From: Halomonas sp.
GTDB taxonomy: Bacteria; Pseudomonadota; Gammaproteobacteria; Pseudomonadales; Halomonadaceae
DNA: 6,855 nucleotides
Assembly: GCA_007129225.1 (NCBI GenBank)
Contig: SKVX01000008.1
Span: 1 to 6,855, forward strand
Direction: 5' to 3'
A model generated the notes under the pieces. The model saw only the letters and a program-made list of their open reading frames with translations, did no database searches and had not been told where the DNA came from. Within the stretch, counting starts at the first letter, position 1, and each line of letters opens with the position of its first letter. Below are positions 1 to 6,855 of the stretch, in pieces. The position numbers and the translations under genes are program-made.

Positions 1-26
1 AGGAAATTAGCCAGAAAAAGCAGCAT
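1..26 (-). CDS. mraY: MraY, phospho-MurNAc-pentapeptide transferase (N-terminal 8 codons only)
   Basis: Only the start of this gene is in the window. The ATG reads from position 26 leftwards and gives MLLFLANF before the edge. MraY proteins of gammaproteobacteria begin with a similar short hydrophobic stretch (E. coli MLVWLAEHL, Pseudomonas MLLLLAEYL), and mraY is the usual gene after murF in dcw clusters. It starts 9 bases after the murF stop, and a good Shine-Dalgarno (AAGGTGA) overlaps that stop. The family enzyme is an integral membrane transferase that moves phospho-MurNAc-pentapeptide from UDP to undecaprenyl phosphate, giving lipid I. It would act directly on the MurF product. The call rests on eight residues plus gene order, so it is context-dependent but likely. 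Confidence 0.8.
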
Positions 27-35
27 GTGTTGCGT

Positions 36-42
36 TCACCTT
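36..42 (-). promoter_or_regulatory. Shine-Dalgarno for mraY, overlapping the murF stop
   Basis: The minus strand reads AAGGTGA, whose last three bases are the murF stop codon TGA. Nine bases separate it from the ATG at 26. Ribosomes finishing murF would lie on this site, which suggests translational coupling of murF and mraY (inference). Confidence 0.7.
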
Positions 43-1403
43 GATGCGTCAGCGCGTAGTGCGGCCACGACCCGCTCCATTCCGGCACTGCGCGATCCCT
101 TGATCAGTACGCTTGCCCCGGCGGGGAGTTGACTCAGGACGTGGCGCGTCAGCGCGTCGCGGTCGTTGAAATGGCACCCGCCCTCTCCGAAGGCGCTGCT
201 GGCTGGCTGCGCCAGCTCGCCGCAGGTGCCGAGCACGTCGATTCCCAGTTCCCGCGCATAGCGGCCGACCTCGGCATGCAGTCGGTCCGATGCCTCCCCC
301 AGTTCGCCCATGGCGCCCAGCAGGCACCATCGCGGCCCCGGCAACTCGGCCAGCAGCGACAGGGCCGCCTTCACTGCGCCTGGGTTGGCATTATATGTAT
401 CGTCGAGCAACCGGCATCCGTTGATACCGGGTTCCGGACTCAGGCGGCCTGGCATGGGAACGATCGCCTCCAGCCGGGCCAGCAGTGGCTCGGGGGGATG
501 CCCTAACGCCATGGCACCCGCCATTGCCGCCAGCACATTGGCCACCCCATGACGTCCCAGCAAGGCAAGTTGCACCCGCCCGCATCGACGCCCGTCCACG
601 ACAAGCGTGAAAGCATAGCGTCCCGAGGCGTCACAGGCCAGCTCGACGGCACGTACCCTGGCCACTGGACTAAAGCCGAAGTCCATGATCGCCCGCGGCG
701 CGGCGAGCCGAGACCAGAGCGGGAAGTAGCGATCGTCACGGTTGAGCACCGCGATGCCGTCATCACCCAGGCCGGCGAGAATCTCACCCTTTGCCTGGGC
801 GATCTGTCCCATTCCGCCAAACTCACCCACATGGGCGCCAGTGACGTTGGTGATGATCGCCACCTGGGGCTGGGCCAGTACCGTGGTCCAGGCGATTTCG
901 CCCAGGTGATTCGCACCGAGCTCCACCACCGCCTGGCGATGCGAGGAACTCAGCGCAAGAAGCGTGAGCGGTGCACCGATATCGTTGTTGAGATTGCCCT
1001 GGGTGGCCAGGGTCTCGCCCGGAGACCCCAACAGCTGGGAGAGAATCTCTTTGACGCTGGTCTTGCCGCTGTTGCCGGTCACCGCCACCAGCGGGCCGCC
1101 CCAGGCCCGACGCCGCACTCGCGCAAGCAATCCCAGGGCCAGGCGGGTATCCGGGACCACCAGCTGGGGCAACGGGTCGTCCATCTCTTCCTCGACCAGC
1201 GCCGCCGCCGCCCCGGCCTCCCGTGCCTGGGCGATGAAGTCATGGGCGTCGAAGCGCTCGCCACGAAGCGCCACAAACAGCACACCGGGAACCGGTCTGC
1301 GCGCATCGGTCACGATGCCATCCAGTTGCCGATCTACTCCGGGCGGGGGCACCCCGAGCGCATCGGCCACCGCCGTCAGCGTCGACAGCCCGGGCCTAAT
1401 CAT
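36..1403 (-). CDS. murF: MurF, UDP-MurNAc-tripeptide--D-alanyl-D-alanine ligase
   Basis: Cytoplasmic Mur ligase that uses ATP to add D-Ala-D-Ala to UDP-MurNAc-tripeptide, the last soluble step of peptidoglycan precursor synthesis. The product is 455 residues (E. coli MurF is 452). Visible landmarks are an N-terminal substrate-binding domain with LFVALRGERFDAHDF (about 42-56), the ATP P-loop VTGNSGKTS (108-116), GNLNNDIG (136-143), ELGANHLGEIAWT (161-173), the lysine in AQAKGEI (K205), which matches the carbamylated lysine of Mur ligases, DDTYNANP (334-341) and the C-terminal IKGSRSAGME (434-443). All are intact. The ATG at 1403 was chosen because MIRPGLSTLT aligns with the E. coli N-terminus MISVTLSQLT. 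A further in-frame extension exists upstream but lies wholly inside murE and does not look like MurF. This start overlaps the end of murE by 8 bases and has only a weak G-rich upstream sequence, so it probably depends on translation of murE (inference). Confidence 0.97.
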   Translation of the reverse strand: MIRPGLSTLTAVADALGVPPPGVDRQLDGIVTDARRPVPGVLFVALRGERFDAHDFIAQAREAGAAAALVEEEMDDPLPQLVVPDTRLALGLLARVRRRAWGGPLVAVTGNSGKTSVKEILSQLLGSPGETLATQGNLNNDIGAPLTLLALSSSHRQAVVELGANHLGEIAWTTVLAQPQVAIITNVTGAHVGEFGGMGQIAQAKGEILAGLGDDGIAVLNRDDRYFPLWSRLAAPRAIMDFGFSPVARVRAVELACDASGRYAFTLVVDGRRCGRVQLALLGRHGVANVLAAMAGAMALGHPPEPLLARLEAIVPMPGRLSPEPGINGCRLLDDTYNANPGAVKAALSLLAELPGPRWCLLGAMGELGEASDRLHAEVGRYARELGIDVLGTCGELAQPASSAFGEGGCHFNDRDALTRHVLSQLPAGASVLIKGSRSAGMERVVAALRADASR

Positions 1404-2910
1404 GGCTGACGCCCCCACGCTGCTGCAGTGCGGCCTCGGCCCGCCGCGTATCGCAGAAGTCGTGACGAATGCCGTCGATCTCCTGATAGTTTTCATGGCC
1501 CTTGCCGGCTATCAATATCACATCTTCAGTGCCGGCCTCGGCCAGCGCCCGCTCGATGGCTTCGCCACGCCCGGCGATGGACCAGGCCCGTCGGCGAGCA
1601 TCGGCCGACAGCCCCTCCAGCACCTGGTTGCGAATCAGGGCGGGGTCTTCACTGCGGGGATTGTCATCGGTCACCACCACCCGATCCGCATGGCGCTCGG
1701 CGGCCTTTGCCATTAATGGCCGCTTGCCGCCGTCCCGATCGCCGCCACAGCCGAACAGGCACCAGAGCTGTCCCTCGCCGGGCAGGTGCTGGCGCAGGGC
1801 AATCAGCGCGTTCTCCAGGGCGTCCGGGGTGTGCGCGTAGTCGACGATCACCGTGGGGCAGCCAAGCTGAAGCACCGCCTGCATTCGCCCCGGCACCGGC
1901 ACCAGTCGTGTCGCCGCCTCGAACAGCGCTGGCAGAGACTCGCCCAGGCCATAGAGCGTGGCGATGGCCAGCAGCACGTTGTCCAGGTTGAAGCGCCCCA
2001 TCAGTGACAGTTCGAGGGCCATCTCCCCCTCGGGGGTGGCCACCAGCGCCAGTTGACCATGCTCGGAAGGCTTCCAGTCGAGTACCCGCAGCGTGGCCGC
2101 GGCATCGCTGCCCACGGCCAACACCCGCACCCCCGGTGCCACGCCGGCCAGCATCAGGCGTGCCAGGGGGTCGTCGGCATTGACCACCGCAAGCGAGAGC
2201 TCGGGGCGCCGGAACAGTCTTGCCTTGGCCGCGGCATAGGCCGCCATGCTGCCGTGATAGTCGAGATGGTCACGACTCAGGTTGGTAAAGATCGCCGCCG
2301 TCACCAGACATCCGTCCAACCGCCCCTGCTCCAGGGCATGGGACGAAACCTCCATGGCGACGCGGCCGATGCCGTCCCGCGCCATGTCTCCCAGCGACGC
2401 CTGCAGGGCCAGCGGCCCAGGCGTGGTCAACCCGGCCTCCGCAAGTGCAGCAGGTCGGCCGTGCCCCAGGGTGCCTACGATCCCAGCGTCCCGCCCCATG
2501 GCAGCACTGAGTTCGGCCAGATAGTGCGTCACCGAGCTCTTGCCGTTGGTCCCGGTGACACCGATCAGCTCGAGGCCCTCGGGAACCGCAAAGAGCTCAC
2601 GACCCAGCTCGCCTAGCCGTTGACGCAGGAAGGGCAAAGCCAGCACCCGTGGCTCCCGGGCAGAGGCCGGCAGGGCCTCCCCTGGCTCGGTATGGTAGAG
2701 CACCCACCCGGCACCGGCAGCAAGCGCGTCGGCAAGGAAGGCTCGCCCATCGGTGCTGACCCCTGGAACGGCCAGGAAGATATCCCCCCGGGACAGGCGA
2801 CGGCTATCGAGCACCAGGTGAACCGGTTCGCCCGGCACGACGTCGGGAACCGTCAGGCCGGGCCAGCATCGCCTCAGCGCAGCCTGGAAACGGGAAGCAC
2901 TCACCTCCAT
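1396..2910 (-). CDS. murE: MurE, UDP-MurNAc-L-Ala-D-Glu:meso-diaminopimelate ligase
   Basis: Cytoplasmic Mur ligase that adds the third peptide residue to UDP-MurNAc-dipeptide using ATP. The product is 504 residues (E. coli 495). In order: an N-terminal uridine-binding domain with LDSRRLSRGDIFLAVPG (about 34-50), P-loop GVTGTNGKSS (117-126), MEVSSHALEQGR (187-198), FTNLSRDHLDYHG (208-220), K229 in AAAKARLF at the carbamylated-lysine position, GRFNLDNVLLA (305-315), DYAHTPDALE (357-366), FGCGGDRDGGKRP (386-398) and DDNPRSEDP (415-423). The DNPR motif is the known mark of enzymes that select meso-DAP rather than L-lysine, so a Gram-negative type cell wall is expected. The ATG at 2910 was chosen because a strong Shine-Dalgarno (AGAGGTGA) sits 4 bases upstream. 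A second in-frame ATG at 2934 would add eight residues but has no such site. The gene starts 31 bases after ftsI and overlaps murF by 8 bases. Confidence 0.97.
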   Translation of the reverse strand: MEVSASRFQAALRRCWPGLTVPDVVPGEPVHLVLDSRRLSRGDIFLAVPGVSTDGRAFLADALAAGAGWVLYHTEPGEALPASAREPRVLALPFLRQRLGELGRELFAVPEGLELIGVTGTNGKSSVTHYLAELSAAMGRDAGIVGTLGHGRPAALAEAGLTTPGPLALQASLGDMARDGIGRVAMEVSSHALEQGRLDGCLVTAAIFTNLSRDHLDYHGSMAAYAAAKARLFRRPELSLAVVNADDPLARLMLAGVAPGVRVLAVGSDAAATLRVLDWKPSEHGQLALVATPEGEMALELSLMGRFNLDNVLLAIATLYGLGESLPALFEAATRLVPVPGRMQAVLQLGCPTVIVDYAHTPDALENALIALRQHLPGEGQLWCLFGCGGDRDGGKRPLMAKAAERHADRVVVTDDNPRSEDPALIRNQVLEGLSADARRRAWSIAGRGEAIERALAEAGTEDVILIAGKGHENYQEIDGIRHDFCDTRRAEAALQQRGGVSHD

Positions 2911-2914
2911 GGGG

Positions 2915-2922
2915 TCACCTCT
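2915..2922 (-). promoter_or_regulatory. Shine-Dalgarno that decides the murE start
   Basis: The minus strand reads AGAGGTGA, then four bases, then ATG at 2910. This favours 2910 over the in-frame ATG at 2934, which directly follows the ftsI stop and lacks a ribosome-binding site. A second, better match (GGAGGTGA) begins right after the ATG, inside codons 2-4. Confidence 0.7.
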
Positions 2923-2941
2923 GACGGGAAGCATGAAAGAC

Positions 2942-4651
2942 TCATCGTACGCGCTGGTCAGGCGGTACATCGAGCAGTCGCAGCGCGCTGCCGGTGACAC
3001 GAGAGAATACCGGAGCCGCGACGGCTCCGCCAAAGAAGTCGCCGCCTCGGGGATGATCGATCATCACGATGGTGACGATGCGCGGGTCGGAGACCGGTGC
3101 AACGCCGGCGAACAGGCTGCGGTAGGCATCCTGCTCGTAGCCGCTGGCCGACGTCTTGCGCACCGTCCCCGTCTTGCCGGCCACCCGATAGCCCGGCACC
3201 GCCGCCCTGCGTCCACCGGTTCCCGGCTGGACCGACTCCTCCATGATGCGCAACAGGTCATGGGCTACCGACGGATCAATGGCCTGGGTACCGCCAGGGG
3301 CTTCCGGCAACCTGAGCAACGAAGGGGGCATGCGAACCCCACCATTGGCCAGTGCCGTATAGGCACTGGCGAGCTGTAGCGCGGAAACCGACAGGCCATA
3401 ACCATAGGAGAGCGCAGCCCACTGGCTGCGCGACCAGCGCACCGGTGCCGGCATATGACCCACGGCTTCGCCGGGAAAGCCCGTCTCGGTGCTCTGGCCA
3501 AAGCCCAGGCGACGATACACTTCGGGCACCAGCGGCTCGTCGAGCTCGAGCACCAGCCTCGACATGCCGATATTGGAGGATTTCTCGAGGATACCGGCCA
3601 GGTCCAGCCGCCCATAGTTGCGAATATCGCGGATGGTGAAGCGGTCCAGCATCATCCAGCCAGGCGAGGTATCGATCACGATATCCAGGTCGAACTGGCC
3701 ACTTTCCATGATCGCCGCCATGGCCAGCGGCTTCACCACCGACCCGGGTTCGAAGACATCGACGATAGCCTGGTTGCGCAGCCCGCGAGGGTCCAGGCCA
3801 GCCCGGTTGTTGGGGTTGTAGGAGGGTTGATTGGCCATGGCCAGCACCTCACCGGTGCGGGCATCCATCATGACCACGACGCCGCCGTCAGCCTCGTGCT
3901 CGGCAACCGCGGCCTTGAGCTCACGATAGGCCATGTACTGCAGTCGCTGGTCGATGGCGAGCACCAACTCGCCCCCGGGCTGCGCCTCGCGCAGGATGGC
4001 CAGGTCGCGCACCAGGCGACCACGGCGATCCTTGATCACCCGCCGCTGCCCCGGGGTACCGGCCAGGAAGGACTGATAGGCGAGCTCCACACCCTCCTGG
4101 CCCAGATCGTCGACATTGGTGACGCCCAGCAACTGGGCGGTCACCTCGCCGGCCGGGTAGTAGCGCTTGTACTCATGCTGGGCATAGACCCCCGCCATGC
4201 GCAGGCCGAGAACGCGCTGGGCCGCCTCCGGCGTCAGCTGCCGCCGCAGGTACATGAATTCACGCTCACTGAAGCGGTCGAGACGTGCATCGAGGTCGTC
4301 CGGGGACATGTTAAGCGCCTGGGCAAGCATCAGCCGCTGGATACGATCCTCGGGCACCTCCTGGGGATTGGCCCACAGTGTCACCACCGGGGTTGAGATA
4401 GCCAGCGGCTCACCGTTACGGTCGCTGATCATCCCCCGATGGGCACTCAGGGATTCGGTTCGCAGCGTCCTTGCGTCCCCTTGGCCTTGCAGGAACGAGC
4501 GATCGATGACATGCAGCGTCACGATACGACCCGCCAGCAGCAGCATACCCACCAGAACCAGCAAGAGAATCAAGTAATAGCGCGCGCCGCCCATGGGCGC
4601 CGAAGGCGGACGACGACGTGGCGAGACACCGCTACGGGCTTCCGCACTCAT
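2942..4651 (-). CDS. ftsI: FtsI (PBP3), septal peptidoglycan DD-transpeptidase
   Basis: Class B penicillin-binding protein that cross-links peptidoglycan at the division septum with FtsW, FtsQ, FtsL and FtsB. The product is 569 residues (E. coli 588). It has a short cytoplasmic tail rich in Arg/Pro (1-24), one membrane anchor (about 25-46, YYLILLLVLVGMLLLAG...), a PBP dimerisation/pedestal region starting near 67 with SAHRGMISDRNGEPLA (69-84) and a periplasmic transpeptidase domain (about 250-555). The three active-site motifs are all present: S304-V-V-K307 in EPGSVVKP, S358-S-N360 in EKSSN, and K493-T-G495 in AGKTGT. S304 is the expected acyl-enzyme serine and beta-lactam target. The ATG at 4651 overlaps the ftsL stop as ATGA and has GAGGT 9 bases upstream. 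The same frame is open further upstream (to 5152), but that part lies over ftsL and rsmH and shows no membrane or PBP-like sequence, so it is excluded. Confidence 0.97.
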   Translation of the reverse strand: MSAEARSGVSPRRRPPSAPMGGARYYLILLLVLVGMLLLAGRIVTLHVIDRSFLQGQGDARTLRTESLSAHRGMISDRNGEPLAISTPVVTLWANPQEVPEDRIQRLMLAQALNMSPDDLDARLDRFSEREFMYLRRQLTPEAAQRVLGLRMAGVYAQHEYKRYYPAGEVTAQLLGVTNVDDLGQEGVELAYQSFLAGTPGQRRVIKDRRGRLVRDLAILREAQPGGELVLAIDQRLQYMAYRELKAAVAEHEADGGVVVMMDARTGEVLAMANQPSYNPNNRAGLDPRGLRNQAIVDVFEPGSVVKPLAMAAIMESGQFDLDIVIDTSPGWMMLDRFTIRDIRNYGRLDLAGILEKSSNIGMSRLVLELDEPLVPEVYRRLGFGQSTETGFPGEAVGHMPAPVRWSRSQWAALSYGYGLSVSALQLASAYTALANGGVRMPPSLLRLPEAPGGTQAIDPSVAHDLLRIMEESVQPGTGGRRAAVPGYRVAGKTGTVRKTSASGYEQDAYRSLFAGVAPVSDPRIVTIVMIDHPRGGDFFGGAVAAPVFSRVTGSALRLLDVPPDQRVR

Positions 4652-4977
4652 GGCCGGATGACCTCGACTTCGTTGACATGCGGCAGACGCATTTCCAGCC
4701 TCTCGATGGCCAGGCGTTCGATTCGTGCCGGCGATGACCAGGCACTCTCCTCCAGCAGCAACTGCCCCCACTCGGTCTGCAACTGATCGCGCTCTCGCTC
4801 GAGCTGCTGCAGGCGGACATAGTGCTCCCGGGTTAGGTGGCTGACATTGATCACCACCGTTGCAGTGATCAGGCAAGCGACCACCAGCCCCGTCACCAGC
4901 AGCAGACCGGCACTCGGCATGCTGGCCGGGGCCCAGCGGGTCAGGGTCGAACGTGAGGGTCGCAGTCCGTGCTTCAT
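4648..4977 (-). CDS. ftsL: FtsL, divisome membrane protein
   Basis: Small bitopic division protein of 109 residues (E. coli FtsL is 121). It has a basic cytoplasmic tail (1-22, with several Arg/Lys), one transmembrane helix (about 23-44, AGLLLVTGLVVACLITATVV) and then a periplasmic heptad-like coiled coil rich in Leu, Glu and Arg (about 48-98). That is the FtsL layout. FtsL sequences are poorly conserved, so the call leans on size, topology and position between rsmH and ftsI, where ftsL almost always sits. In known systems its coiled coil pairs with FtsB, and the complex with FtsQ activates FtsW/FtsI. It starts 8 bases after rsmH and ends in the ATGA overlap with ftsI, so the two are probably translationally coupled. 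Confidence 0.93.
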   Translation of the reverse strand: MKHGLRPSRSTLTRWAPASMPSAGLLLVTGLVVACLITATVVINVSHLTREHYVRLQQLERERDQLQTEWGQLLLEESAWSSPARIERLAIERLEMRLPHVNEVEVIRP

Positions 4978-4980
4978 GCC

Positions 4981-4988
4981 ATTCCTCA
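4981..4988 (-). promoter_or_regulatory. Shine-Dalgarno for ftsL, overlapping the rsmH stop
   Basis: The minus strand reads TGAGGAAT. Its TGA is the rsmH stop and the GAGGA core lies 5 bases before the ftsL ATG at 4977. The arrangement supports 4977 as the ftsL start and suggests coupling to rsmH. Confidence 0.7.
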
Positions 4989-5942
4989 GACCAGCTTACG
5001 CGCCGCCCGCATGACCGCACTGCGGGCACGAGGGTTGACATCGACTTCTTCTGGTGTCGGCCGCTGGGCCTTCCCCAGCGGGGCCAGCCGCCTGGCGAGC
5101 TGGTCGTCACGGACCGGCACGCCACGCGGCAGGTCGGTGTCCCCACGCACATGCTCGCGAATGAATCGCTTGACCCGACGATCCTCGAGCGAGTGGAAGC
5201 TGATCACCACCAGGTGACCACCGGGGGCCAAGGCTTCCAACGCGGCCGCCAGCGCCGCATCGAGCTGCTCCAATTCGCCATTGATATGGATACGCAGGGC
5301 CTGAAAGGCCCGGGTCGCGGGATGCTTGCCCTTTTCCCAGGCCGGATGGGCAACCTTCAGCACTTCGGCCAGATCCTCCGTTCGAGTAAATGCCCGCTCT
5401 GCCCGACGGGTCACCACGGCTCTGGCCAGCCGCTTGGCAAAGCGCTCTTCACCGTAGGTCTTGAAGACACGGGCGATATCGGACTCAGTCGCACGAGCCA
5501 GCCAATCAGCCACGCTCTCACCCCGGGTAGGATCCATGCGCATGTCCAGCGGGCCATCGCGAAGGAAGCTGAAGCCACGCTCGGGGTCATCCAGCTGTGG
5601 CGACGAAACACCCACGTCGAGCAGCACGCCGTCGAGCTTGCCATGCAGGCCATGGCGCTCCGACAGCTCGCCAAGGCGTGCAAACTCGCCCTGCTCGATG
5701 GTGAAGCGGGGGTCGTCGATGCTCGCCGCTTCGGCAATGGCCTGCGGGTCGCGATCGATGGCCAGAAGACGGCCCTCGGGGGCCAGACGCGCTAGAATCG
5801 CCCGCGAATGGCCACCGCGGCCGAAAGTGCCATCCAGATAGGCGCCGCGGGGGTCGTGAACGAGCGCTTCAACGGCACCGTCCAGCAGGACACTGGCATG
5901 ACGAAAGCCGCGGTGGGCCGGTTCAGGTGCGGTAGACGACAT
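4986..5942 (-). CDS. rsmH: RsmH (MraW), 16S rRNA m4C1402 N4-methyltransferase
   Basis: SAM-dependent methyltransferase that modifies the exocyclic N4 of C1402 in the decoding centre of 16S rRNA. The product is 318 residues (E. coli 313). Visible family motifs: RHASVLLDGAVEAL (14-27), the SAM-binding YLDGTFGRGGHS (35-46), LLAIDRDPQA (59-68), DGVLLDVGVSSPQLDD (104-119), RGFSF (122-126), the substrate-recognition domain with EERFAKRLARA (165-175), VISFHSLEDRRVK (246-258) and NPRARSAVMRAARK near the C-terminus (303-316). The ATG at 5942 was chosen because the family-like sequence begins just after it. It has only a modest purine-rich AGAGAAG upstream. An in-frame ATG at 6059 would start inside the rnpB sequence and is not credible. 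In this window it is the first gene of the dcw block, because no mraZ precedes it. Confidence 0.97.
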   Translation of the reverse strand: MSSTAPEPAHRGFRHASVLLDGAVEALVHDPRGAYLDGTFGRGGHSRAILARLAPEGRLLAIDRDPQAIAEAASIDDPRFTIEQGEFARLGELSERHGLHGKLDGVLLDVGVSSPQLDDPERGFSFLRDGPLDMRMDPTRGESVADWLARATESDIARVFKTYGEERFAKRLARAVVTRRAERAFTRTEDLAEVLKVAHPAWEKGKHPATRAFQALRIHINGELEQLDAALAAALEALAPGGHLVVISFHSLEDRRVKRFIREHVRGDTDLPRGVPVRDDQLARRLAPLGKAQRPTPEEVDVNPRARSAVMRAARKLV

Positions 5943-5979
5943 GCGCTTCTCTGAATTGTCTGTAGCTGAGATGTACCCA

Positions 5980-5994
5980 CCGGCCCCGGGCCGG
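5980..5994 (-). other. Short GC-only inverted repeat between rnpB and rsmH
   Basis: CCGGCCC and GGGCCGG face each other around a single base. As RNA this could fold as a 5-base-pair stem with a 5-base loop. No T-run follows on the minus strand, so it does not look like a standard intrinsic terminator. It could be a 3' boundary or processing signal for the rnpB precursor, or chance in GC-rich DNA. Confidence 0.35.
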
Positions 5995-6009
5995 CACGGA
6001 AGGTTGAAA

Positions 6010-6376
<367 letters not shown>

Positions 6377-6383
6377 GAGCGCA

Positions 6384-6412
6384 AGAATAACAGCGCACCG
6401 GAGCCCTCTCAA
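6384..6412 (-). promoter_or_regulatory. Sigma-70 type promoter of rnpB
   Basis: On the minus strand TTGAGA (6412-6407) and TATTCT (6389-6384) are separated by exactly 17 bases. The -10 ends 7 bases before the predicted mature 5' G at 6376, so the RNA probably starts at or next to its mature end. The discriminator TTGCGCTC is GC-rich like those of growth-rate-controlled stable RNA promoters, but that regulation is inference only. Confidence 0.75.
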
Positions 6413-6448
6413 TGTCTTTCCTTGCCATCCGGCGCGGAGCCCTGTGAA

Positions 6449-6855
6449 TCAGCGCGCATCCTTGAGCGCCTGGGCCCGGCCATACCAGACCTTCTTCGGA
6501 CCACCCAGCAGCCGTGCCGCCACGGCTGCTGCCTGTCTGACACCGATTTCCTCGGCCAGCAGCGCGTCCAGCAAAGCGTCGGCCTCCACATCGCCGACTT
6601 CGGGGGCCTCGCGCGGCTCGGCACCGGCAATCATGATCACCAACTCCCCCCGGGCCTGGTCCGAATCCTCCTCCATACGCGCCAGTAGTGTCTCTGCACT
6701 ACCATCCAGAAAGGTCTCGAAGGTCTTGGTCAGCTCACGCGCCAACACCAGCCGACGTGCGCCCAGCACAACGGCGATATCCGCCAGGGTGTCGCGGATA
6801 CGGTGCGGTGACTCGTAGAAGACCAGCGTCTCCTCCCGGGCGGCAAGCCCCTCGA
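6449..6855 (-). CDS. rsmI: RsmI, 16S rRNA 2'-O-ribose C1402 methyltransferase (C-terminal part)
   Basis: The 5' part lies beyond the right edge. 134 residues are visible, about half of a usual RsmI of roughly 280-290. The window frame begins EGLAAREETLVFYESPHRI; FYESPHRI is a hallmark of the RsmI branch of the tetrapyrrole-methylase fold. It is followed by LTKTFETF, a RGELVIMIAGAE segment, and a C-terminal helical tail with EEIGVRQAAAVAARLLGG and PKKVWYGRA, as in the E. coli protein (KKAAALAAE...KKNALY). The enzyme methylates the 2'-O of C1402 of 16S rRNA using SAM. This is the same nucleotide that RsmH modifies on its base, so the two partner enzymes lie on either side of rnpB. It ends 72 bases before rnpB with no visible terminator in between. 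Confidence 0.95.
   Translation of the reverse strand, partial: EGLAAREETLVFYESPHRIRDTLADIAVVLGARRLVLARELTKTFETFLDGSAETLLARMEEDSDQARGELVIMIAGAEPREAPEVGDVEADALLDALLAEEIGVRQAAAVAARLLGGPKKVWYGRAQALKDAR

Noticed and set aside
549..1409. 286-codon open frame on the plus strand opposite murF
   Set aside because: It covers the conserved P-loop region of murF in antisense, its composition is that of a shadow frame (many Arg, Gly, His), and no family features are seen.
3455..4396. 313-codon open frame on the plus strand opposite ftsI
   Set aside because: It is antisense to a gene with all three PBP motifs. Its translation is rich in His, Gln, Gly and Arg with no recognisable domain, which is typical of the complement of a GC-rich gene.
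4652..5152. Upstream in-frame extension of ftsI
   Set aside because: It would overlap all of ftsL and part of rsmH, and would bury the membrane anchor far inside the protein. The ATG at 4651 has the ATGA overlap and a Shine-Dalgarno.
5980..5994. Intrinsic terminator for rnpB
   Set aside because: The inverted repeat has a short stem, and the minus strand after it reads TGGGTACATC with no T-run.

Overview
The window is a GC-rich stretch (compact genes, strong G/C at third codon positions) in which every feature I can support lies on the minus strand. Read from high to low coordinates it runs: the C-terminal part of rsmI, the RNase P RNA gene rnpB, then the start of the division and cell wall (dcw) cluster: rsmH (mraW), ftsL, ftsI, murE, murF and the first codons of mraY, which runs off the left edge. 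The meso-diaminopimelate type of MurE, the FtsL/FtsI pair, the bacterial type A RNase P RNA and the rsmI-rnpB-dcw order fit a gammaproteobacterium. The protein sequences look closest to the Halomonas/Chromohalobacter group, but that placement comes from memory of family sequences and was not searched.

Layout: rsmI (6449-6855, partial) ends 72 bases before rnpB (about 6010-6376). That gap carries a well-formed sigma-70 type promoter (-35 TTGAGA, 17-base spacer, -10 TATTCT) correctly placed for the mature rnpB 5' end. Only about 67 bases separate rnpB from rsmH (4986-5942). I see neither a T-tracted intrinsic terminator nor a convincing promoter there, and there is no mraZ, the gene that heads many dcw clusters. 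From rsmH on, the genes are packed like one operon: 8 bases between rsmH and ftsL, a 4-base ATGA overlap between ftsL and ftsI, 31 bases between ftsI and murE, an 8-base overlap between murE and murF, and 9 bases between murF and mraY.

Functionally, RsmH and RsmI both methylate C1402 of 16S rRNA (N4 and 2'-O respectively), so the two decoding-centre methyltransferases flank rnpB. FtsL and FtsI (PBP3) belong to the septal divisome. MurE and MurF add meso-DAP and D-Ala-D-Ala to the UDP-MurNAc peptide, and MraY moves the product to undecaprenyl phosphate. All catalytic motifs I looked for are intact. I found no mobile element, CRISPR array, tRNA, phage gene or unknown gene system. This is ordinary core-genome sequence, and the points worth a second look are regulatory or structural details: the missing mraZ, the unclear transcription start of the dcw operon, the flipped P15 stem of the RNase P RNA and the doubled Shine-Dalgarno at murE.
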